This document shows positions 9,053 through 17,667 of a DNA stretch of 64,000 nt, piece by piece (within the stretch, counting starts at the first letter, position 1; every line of letters starts with the position of its first letter). The notes under the pieces are model-generated. The model worked only from the letters and a program-made list of their open reading frames with translations, made no database searches and had not been told where the DNA came from. Position numbers and translations under genes: made by a program. Origin of the DNA: Tsuneonella sp. CC-YZS046. Its GTDB lineage: Bacteria > Pseudomonadota > Alphaproteobacteria > Sphingomonadales > Sphingomonadaceae. Location: assembly GCF_035581365.1 (NCBI RefSeq), contig NZ_CP141590.1, forward strand, positions 806,001-870,000. The letters are read 5' to 3'.

Positions 9053-10049
9053 GAGAGGAGCCCTGATAGACGGATTTAACCGTCGCATCAGCTATCTGCG
9101 GCTTTCGGTGACTGATCGCTGCGATCTGCGCTGCAGCTATTGCATGCCCGAGCGTATGCGGTTCCTCCCTCGCAAGGAAGTTCTGACTCTCGATGAGCTT
9201 CACATGCTCGCCCTCGGCTTTATCGAGCGCGGGATCACCAGGATCAGGATAACCGGCGGGGAGCCACTCGTCAGGCGCGATGTGATGGACCTCGTGCATG
9301 CACTCGGTCGTCGCATCGGGAAGGGGCTGGAAGAACTGACCCTTACCACCAACGGGGTTCAACTCGCGGACCATGCGGATCGGCTGGCGGCGGCGGGCGT
9401 CAGGCGCGTGAATGTTTCGATCGACACCCTCGATCGAAACCTGTTCGAACGGATCAGCAAGCGCGATCGGTTGCCACAGGTGCTGGACGGCATCGCTGCG
9501 GCCCGCGAAGCGGGGCTGAAAGTGAAGCTCAATACGGTCGCTCTCAAGGGGCTCAACGAAGCGGAAATCCCCGGGCTGATCGCCTGGGCCCATGCGCAGG
9601 GCCACGATTTGAGCCTGATCGAAGTCATGCCGCTGGGTGAAGTGGAGGGCGACCGCCTCGACCACTATCTTCCGCTCGATGTCGTGCGCAGGCATCTTGA
9701 GCAGCGCTGGACCCTTGTTCCCAGCGAGCATCGCACTGGCGGCCCATCGCGCTATTTCGACATTCCGGAAACGGGTGGGCGGCTGGGTTTCATCACGCCG
9801 CTCACGAATAATTTCTGCGATGGCTGCAATCGCATCCGGGTCACGGCAACGGGACAGCTCTATCCCTGCCTCGGGGGGGCGGAGCGGGTCGACCTGCGCG
9901 CTGCCTTGCGTTCGCAGGAGCCGGACAGCCGCCTTGCCCGGGCATTGGACATCGCCATGCGGATCAAGCCTGAGCGGCATCATTTTCGCATGGATCGGCG
10001 CGGAGCGGAGCCGGCTCAGCCGCGCCATATGTCGATGACTGGCGGCTGA
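9045..10049 (+). CDS. moaA: GTP 3',8-cyclase, molybdenum cofactor biosynthesis
   Basis: Radical SAM enzyme for the first step from GTP to cyclic pyranopterin monophosphate. In 334 residues, the N-terminal 4Fe-4S motif is Cys26-x3-Cys30-x2-Cys33, and the SAM-binding ITGGEPLVRRD block is at 69-79. The second cluster ligands Cys258, Cys261 and Cys275 are in NNFCDGCNRIRV and YPCLGG. The protein ends in the GG tail required for MoaA activity. The ATG at 9045 overlaps the end of the preceding gene. No moaC is next to it. Confidence 0.97.
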   Translation: MNERGALIDGFNRRISYLRLSVTDRCDLRCSYCMPERMRFLPRKEVLTLDELHMLALGFIERGITRIRITGGEPLVRRDVMDLVHALGRRIGKGLEELTLTTNGVQLADHADRLAAAGVRRVNVSIDTLDRNLFERISKRDRLPQVLDGIAAAREAGLKVKLNTVALKGLNEAEIPGLIAWAHAQGHDLSLIEVMPLGEVEGDRLDHYLPLDVVRRHLEQRWTLVPSEHRTGGPSRYFDIPETGGRLGFITPLTNNFCDGCNRIRVTATGQLYPCLGGAERVDLRAALRSQEPDSRLARALDIAMRIKPERHHFRMDRRGAEPAQPRHMSMTGG

Positions 10050-10051
10050 TC

Positions 10052-10300
10052 ATGCCGCTGAAACTGCTGTTTCTGGGCAAGCTGGCCGATCTGGCGGGCG
10101 GACGGGAGCAGGCGGTCGATCCTGCGGATAAAATGGACTGGGCCGGCTTGATGGCCTGCCTGGCGCCCGACCTTGCCGATGCTCTGGAAACCAACAAGGT
10201 GCGGGTGGCGGTGAACGGAACCCTGGTTTCGGATACATATGCCTTGCTCGTTGCCGATGGAGACGAGATCGCATTTCTGCCGCCCGTCAGCGGGGGGTGA
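10052..10300 (+). CDS. moaD: Molybdopterin synthase small subunit (sulfur carrier)
   Basis: An 82-residue ubiquitin-like sulfur carrier ending in the C-terminal SGG that is adenylated and thiocarboxylated. The beta-grasp pattern MPLKLLFLGKLADLAGG and the tail DGDEIAFLPPVSGG are typical. It lies 2 bp after moaA and is coupled to moaE. Confidence 0.95.
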   Translation: MPLKLLFLGKLADLAGGREQAVDPADKMDWAGLMACLAPDLADALETNKVRVAVNGTLVSDTYALLVADGDEIAFLPPVSGG

Positions 10301-10302
10301 AA

Positions 10303-10746
10303 ATGCGCGAAGTGCATCTCCTCGATCGCGCATTCTCCCCCGGAACCGAACTGGAGCGGTTCATGGCCGCTCATCCTGCTTCGGGCGGGATCGTCTCGTT
10401 CGCAGGTCAGGTGAGGTCGGGCGACGGCGTGGAGGCGCTTGAGCTTTCGCATTACGGCCCGCTTACGCTGCCGGGCATGGAAAGGCTGGTGGACGATGCG
10501 CAGGGCCGCTGGCTGCTGGATGGCGTGCTCGCAATCCATCGCGTCGGCCTGATGCGGCCGGGCGAGGCGATCGTCATGGTGGCCACGGCTGCGCGGCATC
10601 GCCGCGATGCTTTCGAGTCGGCCGATTTCATCATGGACCATCTCAAGAGCGATGCGTGGTTCTGGAAACGCGAAAAGCGCGCGGACGGCTGGCACTGGAT
10701 CGAGCCGCGCCCGGCCGACCGGGAAGATATCGGCCGCTGGCACTGA
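10303..10746 (+). CDS. moaE: Molybdopterin synthase catalytic subunit
   Basis: A 147-residue MoaE that adds the dithiolene sulfurs to precursor Z using MoaD. Visible family blocks are GGIVSFAGQVRSGD, the LELSHYGPL region, and the active-site region HRRDAFESADFIMDHLKSDAWFWKRE, which holds the conserved lysines. The ATG at 10303 is chosen because GGGGGG lies just upstream. A GTG at 10297 overlapping the moaD stop would add two residues. Confidence 0.95.
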   Translation: MREVHLLDRAFSPGTELERFMAAHPASGGIVSFAGQVRSGDGVEALELSHYGPLTLPGMERLVDDAQGRWLLDGVLAIHRVGLMRPGEAIVMVATAARHRRDAFESADFIMDHLKSDAWFWKREKRADGWHWIEPRPADREDIGRWH

Positions 10747-10762
10747 AAATCTCATCGTCTTT

Positions 10763-10776
10763 TTGATCGCGATCAA
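10763..10776. promoter_or_regulatory. FNR/FixK-type binding site
   Basis: TTGAT-CGCG-ATCAA matches the FNR-family consensus TTGAT-N4-ATCAA exactly, and with flanking bases forms a 16-bp perfect palindrome. It lies 56 bp upstream of the next ATG, a position compatible with activation of a class II-like promoter. This suggests oxygen- or nitrosative-responsive control of the downstream gene. Confidence 0.75.
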
Positions 10777-10831
10777 AGTAAATCGTGCTTTGCGGACCTA
10801 GATATGGCGGCACTACCAAGGAGTTGCCGCA

Positions 10832-11260
10832 ATGAGCAATCAGATCACTCGTGAACAGATCGCCGCCAAGGCCGTCATTCATGACCAGGCGCGCGCGCCC
10901 ACCGTTGTCGATCGGAGCTTTGAGCTGCCTGCGCCGCTCTATGCCGCAACCGTGGCCTGCTATCTCGGCTTCATCGGGATCATGGCATTGGGATTCGGAG
11001 CGCCTGCGCTGGCCATTCCGCTGGCGATCTTCGCCATCTCCATTGTAGCCGGTTTCGCCATTCCCTTGATCTGGGTGCGAATGAATCCGGAAAACCATAG
11101 CCGGTCGCTCGATTGGGGGCGGTTCAGCGCTCGGGGCATCCAGACCTTTACGGGGCGGGTAACCGCCGGTCAGGCCGCCGCCCAGGTTCTGGTCCTGCCC
11201 GTGCTGATCCTGCTGTGGGGACTGGTCGCGATTTCCATGGCCGCGGCGGCTGGGTCCTGA
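10832..11260 (+). CDS. Small inner-membrane protein, unknown function, predicted FNR-controlled
   Basis: A 142-residue protein with a soluble N-terminal 35 residues and three hydrophobic segments: about 36-54, 56-78 and 118-137. A polar stretch near MNPENHSRSLDWGRF separates the second and third. I recognise no family. AAGGAG precedes the ATG. It stands alone between moaE and a strong terminator, with a perfect FNR-type palindrome upstream, so it is probably a monocistronic unit responding to low oxygen. Confidence 0.8.
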   Translation: MSNQITREQIAAKAVIHDQARAPTVVDRSFELPAPLYAATVACYLGFIGIMALGFGAPALAIPLAIFAISIVAGFAIPLIWVRMNPENHSRSLDWGRFSARGIQTFTGRVTAGQAAAQVLVLPVLILLWGLVAISMAAAAGS

Positions 11261-11287
11261 CCCAGCCAAAACGGTTCTCTCCCGACT

Positions 11288-11325
11288 GGCGCGGCTTTGC
11301 TTCGGCGAAACCGCGCCACTTTTTT
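11288..11325 (+). terminator. Rho-independent terminator
   Basis: GGCGCGG and CCGCGCC arms, with an inner TTTGC-TTCG-GCGAA extension, are followed by ACTTTTTT. It ends the single-gene unit upstream and faces the stop of the convergent lipoprotein gene. Confidence 0.85.
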
Positions 11326-11329
11326 GCTG

Positions 11330-11845
11330 TCAGCCCCTGATCCGCCCGAGCAAGCGAGCGATGATCTCGTTTTCGGTTTCAGCCATTTGATCGACCTGAT
11401 TGCGGGCATCGCTGATGGTGGAGCGGGCGCCGCCTTCCAGTTCGGCCGTGACGTGCAGCGAATCGAGTTGAGCCAGCGCGATCAGCAATCTGCTGCGGCT
11501 GGCCTCGAGATTGGCGATGGCGACCTGCGCGGAAGTCCAGGCATCGCTCGCCACCGCGGCCCCGCTGGCGGCGCTTACCTGGCGTTCCGCGCCCGGGGCG
11601 GCGGCCATGAACGCCTTATGCGCGCGGTCCGCCTCGCTTTTGAGCTGTTCCAGCCGGGTGACGAGATCCTGGGACGGAGTTTCCGGCGCCGGAATCTCTT
11701 CCGGCTCGACAGCTTGTGCTGTGCCCTCCACCCGCTCCGCTTCGCGGATCGCGAGGGACGGATATCTGCCGCTGTCCCCGGCGCAGGCGCCGGTCAGGCC
11801 GCCCAGGGTGATTGCGATGATGGCTGCAAGCGAGGCTCGGTTCAT
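11330..11845 (-). CDS. Predicted lipoprotein with coiled-coil C-terminal half, unknown function
   Basis: 171 residues from the ATG at 11845. There is an N-terminal hydrophobic signal ending in a lipobox-like GLTGAC, a short acidic Pro-rich linker, and a long helical region. The helix (about 55-165) has coiled-coil character (DLVTRLEQLKSEADRAHK, AIANLEASRSRLLIALAQL). The longer frame upstream would bury the signal peptide and is rejected. No family is recognised. An envelope location is likely. Confidence 0.7.
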   Translation of the reverse strand: MNRASLAAIIAITLGGLTGACAGDSGRYPSLAIREAERVEGTAQAVEPEEIPAPETPSQDLVTRLEQLKSEADRAHKAFMAAAPGAERQVSAASGAAVASDAWTSAQVAIANLEASRSRLLIALAQLDSLHVTAELEGGARSTISDARNQVDQMAETENEIIARLLGRIRG

Positions 11846-12098
11846 ATATGGCGCAATAGCATAGCGCGGCGCGCTTTCCAGCAGGGGTGTGGCGGAAGAT
11901 GCGCGGCGGCCTCGACGCCTCATGAAAGCGGCGATCCGGCGTTGACATGGAGCGAGCTTTTCCCTAACGGCACCCATCTTTCCGGCATCCTGCATCGGCA
12001 GGGTGTCGGCGTTTCGCCCGCACGCAGGCATCTTTCGGCCAGCGTAGGCGGGGCGGGTTTTACAAGCCTCTTTGGGCACATGAATGGATTAGAGCACC

Positions 12099-12572
12099 AT
12101 GTTCGCAGTAGTGCGCACGGGCGGCAAGCAATACCGGGTTGCCGCCGGAGACAAGATCGCAGTCGAAAAGCTGGCTGGGGAAGCCGGCGATACGATTACC
12201 CTGGGAGAAGTTCTGCTTGCCGGCGACGGCGGGGAACTGGTTGACGCCGCCAAGGTGCAGGTGTCGGCGGAGATCATCGCCCAGGCGAAGAGCGAAAAGG
12301 TCATCGTCTTCAAGAAGCGTCGCCGCCATAATTACCGGCGCAAGAACGGCCACCGCCAGCAGCTCACTCTGTTGCGCATCCTTGCCGTGGGCGATTCCAA
12401 GGCTCCCGCCAGGAAGGCCGCTGCCAAGGCGGACGAGCCGGCCAAGGGCGCTGCTCCCAATGCGGATGAAAGCCTGCAGGCCGCGGAACCGGTGAAGACG
12501 GCCGCCACGGAAAAGCCCGCCGCCAAGAAGGCGCCCGCAAAGAAAGCTGCAGCCGACCAGGCTGAAGATTGA
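12099..12572 (+). CDS. rplU: 50S ribosomal protein L21 with Lys/Ala-rich tail
   Basis: Residues 1-102 are a standard bacterial L21: [18 protein letters not shown] at the start, and the rRNA-binding [21 protein letters not shown] near 72-92. Residues about 103-157 are a low-complexity Ala/Lys/Glu extension ([15 protein letters not shown] at the end). L21 binds 23S rRNA. It is co-transcribed with rpmA 27 bp downstream. Confidence 0.97.
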   Translation: MFAVVRTGGKQYRVAAGDKIAVEKLAGEAGDTITLGEVLLAGDGGELVDAAKVQVSAEIIAQAKSEKVIVFKKRRRHNYRRKNGHRQQLTLLRILAVGDSKAPARKAAAKADEPAKGAAPNADESLQAAEPVKTAATEKPAAKKAPAKKAAADQAED

Positions 12573-12599
12573 TCAGTTAGCCGACGGAGTTAAAGCGAA

Positions 12600-12866
12600 A
12601 TGGCACATAAGAAAGCAGGCGGTTCGTCACGGAACGGTCGCGATTCAGTCGGCCGTCGCCTTGGCGTGAAGAAATTCGGCGGCCAGGAAGTGGTCGGCGG
12701 CAATATCATCATTCGCCAGCGCGGAACCAAGGTCTATCCGGGCACCAATGTGGGCATGGGCAAGGATCACACCCTGTTCGCTCTCGTGGAAGGCCGCGTG
12801 CGCTTCCACAGCGGCAAGCTCGGCCGCAAATATGTGTCGGTGGACATGGCTGCAGCCGCGGAATAA
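12600..12866 (+). CDS. rpmA: 50S ribosomal protein L27
   Basis: An 88-residue L27 beginning [16 protein letters not shown], the flexible N-terminal arm that reaches the peptidyl-transferase centre. There is no N-terminal extension of the Firmicutes cleavage type. It is the second gene of the rplU-rpmA operon, followed by three hairpins and a terminator. Confidence 0.98.
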   Translation: MAHKKAGGSSRNGRDSVGRRLGVKKFGGQEVVGGNIIIRQRGTKVYPGTNVGMGKDHTLFALVEGRVRFHSGKLGRKYVSVDMAAAAE

Positions 12867-12933
12867 CGGATGGCTTTGTAGCGGGCCGTCCACCGGGATG
12901 GCCCCTGCCGGATCAGCAGATCCGGATGCTGGA

Positions 12934-12969
12934 GGGAGAGGGGCCTGGCCCGTCTCCCTTTATTTTTTC
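12934..12969 (+). terminator. Rho-independent terminator of rplU-rpmA
   Basis: GGGAGA-G-GGGCC arms pair with GGCCC-G-TCTCCC and are followed by TTTATTTTTT. Two more hairpins lie between it and rpmA, including a perfect CCGGATC-AGCA-GATCCGG at 12908-12925. Confidence 0.85.
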
Positions 12970-13062
12970 TCCCTCGCCCGGAACTGAAACGCCCTGACGC
13001 AATATGCGTGTCACCTGCCCCGGTTAGGTGGCATGGCATTGTGGTCGGCGAGAGGAGGCAAC

Positions 13063-13581
13063 ATGTTCTTTCGTAGTAAGAATTTGTTTCTACGGCCGAT
13101 TTGGTCGGAAGATGCAGTGGCCTTGCGTGCCGCGATCGGTGAATTGGATTGGAGCAGGGTGGTGGTGGATGCCCCGGCCGGTTCTTGCAGGAACGGAGGC
13201 GACGAAGGCGAGGAGGCACCGCGCCTCCCCCGCTGCGTGATCGCCAGGCCCGGTGGAAATGGCGAGCAGATCGTCGGTGCGGCCGGCCTGTTTCTGAGGG
13301 ACCGCAATGTGGTCCTCGAATTGTGGATCGACCCCGCCCATCGCGGGCGCGGCTATGGCACCGAGGCGGCGCGGGCAATGGCCGAACTGGCCTGGGCGGC
13401 GGGCCACGAACGAATCCTGGCCACCATTCCGCCCGGCAACGTAGCTATCCTGCGCGTCCTCAGGAAGTCGGGTTTTCTGCCGGGCGGCAGCGGCTTTATC
13501 CCGTTCGGAGAGAACGCGATTCTGACAATCCCGCACAAGCGCGACTGGTCGTGGGCAGGCCCTGAAATGCACGCGGCGTAA
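13063..13581 (+). CDS. GNAT-family N-acetyltransferase
   Basis: A 172-residue GNAT. The acetyl-CoA-binding motif A is WIDPAHRGRGYGTEAARAM, and motif B follows with ILATIPPGNVAILRVLRKSGF. It resembles RimJ/RimL-type enzymes, acting on a protein N-terminus or small amine; the substrate is unknown. The ATG at 13063 has a strong GGAGG 6-10 bases upstream and is preferred to the earlier in-frame start. Confidence 0.88.
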   Translation: MFFRSKNLFLRPIWSEDAVALRAAIGELDWSRVVVDAPAGSCRNGGDEGEEAPRLPRCVIARPGGNGEQIVGAAGLFLRDRNVVLELWIDPAHRGRGYGTEAARAMAELAWAAGHERILATIPPGNVAILRVLRKSGFLPGGSGFIPFGENAILTIPHKRDWSWAGPEMHAA

Positions 13582-13626
13582 TGCCTTGCGGTTTTCTCCG
13601 CCGACTGCCTCAAGCTATGACGCCAT

Positions 13627-13667
13627 CTCCCCCTCCCGAGACTATGGGGGAGAAACGAGAGGGGGAG
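13627..13667. repeat. Inverted repeat downstream of the GNAT gene
   Basis: CTCCCCCTC and GAGGGGGAG form a perfect 9-bp stem with a 23-base loop that itself contains a GGGGGAG. No T-run follows. It could be a transcript-end hairpin or a small palindromic repeat element. The rest of the 260-base gap before the TetR gene shows no coding signal. Confidence 0.45.
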
Positions 13668-13841
13668 GCTGCGAGCCGAAGGGCGATATGCCTTCAGCAA
13701 CGTGGATTCACGGCGAAACTTTGCTTTTCGCCCGATCCACGTATAAGCGCCGTCTGCTGAGTGGTGCATTTGCCAGACAATCGCCGGCGAGAGCTTGCAG
13801 ACAGGCAAACTGACGCTCGCGTGATATGGTGACTTGATAAG

Positions 13842-14447
13842 ATGTCAAATCGGAAGAGGCGATCTCCACAGGAAAGTCGAAAAGCCGCAATCGAAGCGGC
13901 TCGGGACCTGTTGCTGGAAGAAGGCCCCGAAGGCGTGACCCTGAAGGCGGTGGCGGCCCGGGTCGGCCAGACCCATGCCAATATCCTTCACCATTTCGGC
14001 AGCGCGGCCAGCCTTCAGGCGGCGCTGGGCGCGCATATTTCAGACATGGTCTGCGGGATGATTCTGCGCTCGACTCAGGCCCGGCTGGCAGGGATTGGCA
14101 GCGTGCGGGAATCGATCGATCTGGTATTCGATGCCTATGCCAGGGAAGGAGGCAGCGCGTTGTTCGCCTGGATGGCGCTGCATGGCGACAAGGAAGGCTT
14201 GAAGCCGATGGCCGAGGCCATTGCCAAGGTATCCGGCGCAATGTCGGAGGATGGCAAGGGGTCGGTTGCGCGCAGGCAGGCGGCCATGGTGGCGAATCTT
14301 CTTGCCTTCGCGGATGCTCTGGTTGGCGAAAGCATGGCGAAGGAACTCGGTTTGCCGCGCTTGCGCGCGCGCGATATTGCGCAATCCCTGTTCGAAACCG
14401 TGATTGCCGAAGAAGCCAACGAGCTGAGGCCCCCGGAATTACAGTAA
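13842..14447 (+). CDS. TetR/AcrR-family transcriptional regulator
   Basis: 201 residues with an N-terminal TetR HTH: SRKAAIEAARDLLLEEGPEGVTLKAVAARVGQTHANILHHFG (about residues 12-53). An all-helical ligand domain follows, with no evident target information. It has no obvious partner gene. Its 3' end overlaps the convergent ygfZ gene by 9 bases. Confidence 0.9.
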   Translation: MSNRKRRSPQESRKAAIEAARDLLLEEGPEGVTLKAVAARVGQTHANILHHFGSAASLQAALGAHISDMVCGMILRSTQARLAGIGSVRESIDLVFDAYAREGGSALFAWMALHGDKEGLKPMAEAIAKVSGAMSEDGKGSVARRQAAMVANLLAFADALVGESMAKELGLPRLRARDIAQSLFETVIAEEANELRPPELQ

Positions 14448-15188
14448 GGCTTCCTTTTCGTCGCCCGGCCGAAGCCATCCCGGCCGCAACCGATCGGCGA
14501 TGTCCTCGTTTCTGAGATGATCGATGGCGAGCCGCAGCTCGGGATAGGCGATCCGCCGTCGTTTTTCCTGCGACGCTTCGAGCGGAACCACGAGAAGGCG
14601 GCGGTTGATTTTCTGCCGCCAGTTCATCCGCGCGGTGTTTTCCTGGCCGACGTAGCATCCTTTGGTGAAACTGACCCCGTTGAGTTCCACCGCATTGCAT
14701 TCGAGCCAGAGAATTTCTCCATTGCCCAGCTCGGCCTGGCCTTCCGGCACGCCCAGGGCCAGCCGGTGAGCCATCCAGGCCTGATCGGCGCTTTCGTCGT
14801 CGTCCGAAACCCTGGCGATCCACCTCTGCCCGAGCGCCGCGAGCCGGGGGTCCGGCGCGCCGCCGTCGCCCAAATCGGCCTGCCAATAGATGCCGAGGCT
14901 TTCATCCCGTGCGATCGCGATCTTTCGCCGCAGGCGATAGAGCGAGAGGCGCCGCACGAGATCGTCGGCCACTCGCGCTTCGCAATCCAGCAGCAGCCCG
15001 TCCGCGCCGGGCCACACCAGGAAATCGAACAGCACCTTGCCCTGAGGGGTGAGAAGGCCGCTCCAGACCGGCAGCAGCCCGGTTACGTCATTGGTGACGA
15101 GGCCCTGCAGGAAAGCGGCGACATCTTCATCGGCGGAATCCGCCGACAGGCGAATGACGGCGCGTGAAAAGAGGCGTTCAGCTGGCAT
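14439..15188 (-). CDS. ygfZ: YgfZ/GcvT-family folate-binding Fe-S assembly factor
   Basis: 249 residues of the YgfZ (IBA57) family, tetrahydrofolate-dependent helpers of Fe-S enzyme maturation. The diagnostic motif K176-G-C178-Y-V-G-Q-E183 with its essential cysteine is present. The N-terminal FLQGLVTNDVTGL and LLTPQGKVLFDFLVW blocks match the GcvT-like fold. It is divergent from dihydroorotase. Confidence 0.92.
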   Translation of the reverse strand: MPAERLFSRAVIRLSADSADEDVAAFLQGLVTNDVTGLLPVWSGLLTPQGKVLFDFLVWPGADGLLLDCEARVADDLVRRLSLYRLRRKIAIARDESLGIYWQADLGDGGAPDPRLAALGQRWIARVSDDDESADQAWMAHRLALGVPEGQAELGNGEILWLECNAVELNGVSFTKGCYVGQENTARMNWRQKINRRLLVVPLEASQEKRRRIAYPELRLAIDHLRNEDIADRLRPGWLRPGDEKEALL

Positions 15189-15234
15189 GCGATCAGAGGT
15201 AGTGATTGGCGATGCAAAAATGTAGGGGATTTCT

Positions 15235-16554
15235 ATGGCTCACCCCGAACTTGTTCTCGCCAATGGCACGATCCACACTCCTTCTGGCCCCTTTCAGGGC
15301 GATGTCGCGGTAAGGGACGGCAGAATCGCCGGCATAGGGAGCTTTCCCGAAGCCGCGCGCACGCTGGATTGCACGGGGCTGGACATCCTGCCGGGCGTTA
15401 TCGACAGCCAGGTTCACTTTCGCGAGCCGGGGCTGGAGCACAAGGAAGATCTCGAGACTGGCAGCCGTGCCGCCGTGATGGGCGGTGTGACGGCCGTTTT
15501 CGAAATGCCGAACACCTCTCCCAACACCGATTCGGAGATGCGGGTCCATGACAAGCTGGAGCGCGCCCACCATCGGATGTGGTGCGACCATGCGTTCTAT
15601 GTCGGCGCCACGGCGGACAATGCGGAGGAATTGGCGCGGCTCGAGCGCATTCCCGGCACGGCGGGCGTCAAGATTTTCATGGGGGCGTCCACCGGCAGCC
15701 TGCTGGTCGCCGAGGATGAGAATTTGCGGCGGGTCCTGCAGAATGGCGTCCGCCGCGTCGCCATCCATGCCGAGGACGAGGAGCGGATGAATGCGCGCAA
15801 GGAGTTGCGCGTCGAAGGAGATCCTTCCAGCCACCCGGTATGGCGGGACGATGAAAGCGCCATGCTGGCCACCCGCCGGATATTGAGGCTGGCCCGGGAA
15901 ACGCGGCGTCCGATCCATATCCTGCACGTCACCACCCCGGCGGAACTCGAATTGATCTCGCGGCACAGGGACATCGCCACCTGCGAGGTCACGCCCCAGC
16001 ATCTCACTCTGGCCGCCGAGGACGCCTATCCCAGGCTGGGCACCTTTGCGCAGATGAACCCGCCGATCCGCAGCGGCGCCCATCGCGACGGGCTGTGGCA
16101 TTGGCTGCGCCAGGGGGTTCCCGACGTGATCGGCTCGGACCATGCGCCGCATACCAGGCAGGAAAAGGACAAGCCCTATCCCGGCAGTCCGAGCGGAATG
16201 CCCGGAGTGCAGACCTTGCTGCCCCTGATGTTGGATCATGTGGCGAATGGCCGGATGACGCTGGAGCGCCTGATCGACATGACCAGCGCGGGCGTGCAGC
16301 GGGTGTTCGGACTCGTCGGGAAGGGGCGGATCGCGGTCGGTTACGATGCCGATTTCACGGTTGTCGATCGCAAGGGCAGCTTTACCGTCACCGAGGATTG
16401 GGTGGAAAGCCGCTGCGGCTGGTCGCCCTTTACCGGGATGGAGCTTCAGGGGCGGGTGATCGGCACCATCCTGCGCGGGCATTTCGCGATGTGGGAAGGC
16501 CAGCTTGGCAACGAGGCCGTGGGCGAGCCGTTACGTTTCGTCGGCTGCCTTTGA
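15235..16554 (+). CDS. pyrC: Dihydroorotase (type I-like)
   Basis: A 439-residue amidohydrolase that cyclises carbamoyl-aspartate in pyrimidine synthesis. Visible metal-site elements are D57-S-Q59-V-H61-F-R63-E-P-G, the bridging Lys146 (AGVKIFMG), His178 (AIHAED), His231 (HILHVT) and Asp302 (GSDHAPHT). The first histidine of the usual HxH is glutamine here. Relatives with this change are annotated as dihydroorotase in alphaproteobacteria, but the metal site should differ. pyrB is not adjacent. An allantoinase-type role cannot be excluded. Confidence 0.85.
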   Translation: MAHPELVLANGTIHTPSGPFQGDVAVRDGRIAGIGSFPEAARTLDCTGLDILPGVIDSQVHFREPGLEHKEDLETGSRAAVMGGVTAVFEMPNTSPNTDSEMRVHDKLERAHHRMWCDHAFYVGATADNAEELARLERIPGTAGVKIFMGASTGSLLVAEDENLRRVLQNGVRRVAIHAEDEERMNARKELRVEGDPSSHPVWRDDESAMLATRRILRLARETRRPIHILHVTTPAELELISRHRDIATCEVTPQHLTLAAEDAYPRLGTFAQMNPPIRSGAHRDGLWHWLRQGVPDVIGSDHAPHTRQEKDKPYPGSPSGMPGVQTLLPLMLDHVANGRMTLERLIDMTSAGVQRVFGLVGKGRIAVGYDADFTVVDRKGSFTVTEDWVESRCGWSPFTGMELQGRVIGTILRGHFAMWEGQLGNEAVGEPLRFVGCL

Positions 16555-17454
16555 CCTGCGCGCCATCGCCCGGTGCCTCTGGGACAGATCCCAGCAGAAT
16601 ACCGCTATCGCCGCCCAGATGAAGATGAAGCTGGCGAGCTGAACCGGCTGCAAGGGCTCGCGAAAGACCGTCAGCCCGGAAATGAATACGATCGTCGGCA
16701 CCATGAATTGAAAGAAGCCGAGCGTGGAATAGTCCATGCGCCGGGCGGCTTCGGCAAAACAGTAGAGCGGAACGGCTGTCAGCACGCCGCTTGCGGCGAT
16801 TATCAGGCTGAAGCCGAAACCTTCATGAAGCGCGGTGTGCCCCGTGCCGCGCGTTGCGAGCCAGATGAGCAGGACGCCGGGAGGAACCAGATAGAGGCTT
16901 TCCACGGCCAGGCCGGGCAATGCTTCGATCGGGATGAGTTTCCGCACGAGGCCGTAGGTCGCGAAACTGCAGGCAAGGGCGAGACTGACCCATAGGGTGG
17001 TGAGCGCCCCGGCGGCGAGAATCGCGACGCCGATTCCGGCAAGCCCCACCGCGAGCCATTGGCGGCTGGACAGGCGCTCACCGAGAAAGACCGTGCCGAT
17101 CAGCACATTGAGCAGCGGATTGATATAATATCCGAGGCTGGCGGCGTAGATATGGTTGTTCATCACCGACCACACGTAAAGCAGCCAGTTGCTGCCGATC
17201 AGCGTGGCGGTGAGCAAGAGCAGCAGCCCCGTCCTGCGGTTTGCGAGAGCCTGCCACACTTCCTTGCCCTGCTTGCGCGCCGCGATGAACGCCACGCAGA
17301 CGGGGAAGGTGAAGATCGCCCGCCAGCCGACCAGTTCGAAGGCCGAGACGTGATAGACCAGCAGCAGGTAGAAGGGGAGAAAGCCCCATGTCCCGAAGGC
17401 ACCAAGGGCATAGGCGAAACCGCCTGACTGCTTGGTTGTGTTGGGGGACGGCAT
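16531..17454 (-). CDS. rarD: EamA-family transporter RarD
   Basis: A 307-residue, ten-helix drug/metabolite transporter of the RarD subfamily, with two EamA repeats. Recognisable segments are GFLPFYLLLVYHVSAFELVGWRA near the N-terminus and GYYINPLLNVLIGTVFLGERLS at mid-protein. The substrate is unknown. Its 3' end overlaps the convergent dihydroorotase gene by 24 bases. Confidence 0.9.
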   Translation of the reverse strand: MPSPNTTKQSGGFAYALGAFGTWGFLPFYLLLVYHVSAFELVGWRAIFTFPVCVAFIAARKQGKEVWQALANRRTGLLLLLTATLIGSNWLLYVWSVMNNHIYAASLGYYINPLLNVLIGTVFLGERLSSRQWLAVGLAGIGVAILAAGALTTLWVSLALACSFATYGLVRKLIPIEALPGLAVESLYLVPPGVLLIWLATRGTGHTALHEGFGFSLIIAASGVLTAVPLYCFAEAARRMDYSTLGFFQFMVPTIVFISGLTVFREPLQPVQLASFIFIWAAIAVFCWDLSQRHRAMARRSKAADET

Positions 17455-17667
17455 TGAACGGCTCCGGAGATTGGAAGGGGCTTTAGGCCTGTCTTTACCT
17501 CACTGCAATGCCCGACCCGCCCGATGGTCGCGCACGTTTCGTCGCAAAAATGCCAACCTTACGAGATGGTTGCGTGGCGTTCAGAAAAAGAGGCGTAGGC
17601 CTGAACGTAACGGGCGAATGCAGCAGATGGCGCTTCACCGAACAACGAGGAACCCAGGAGGTTAGTG

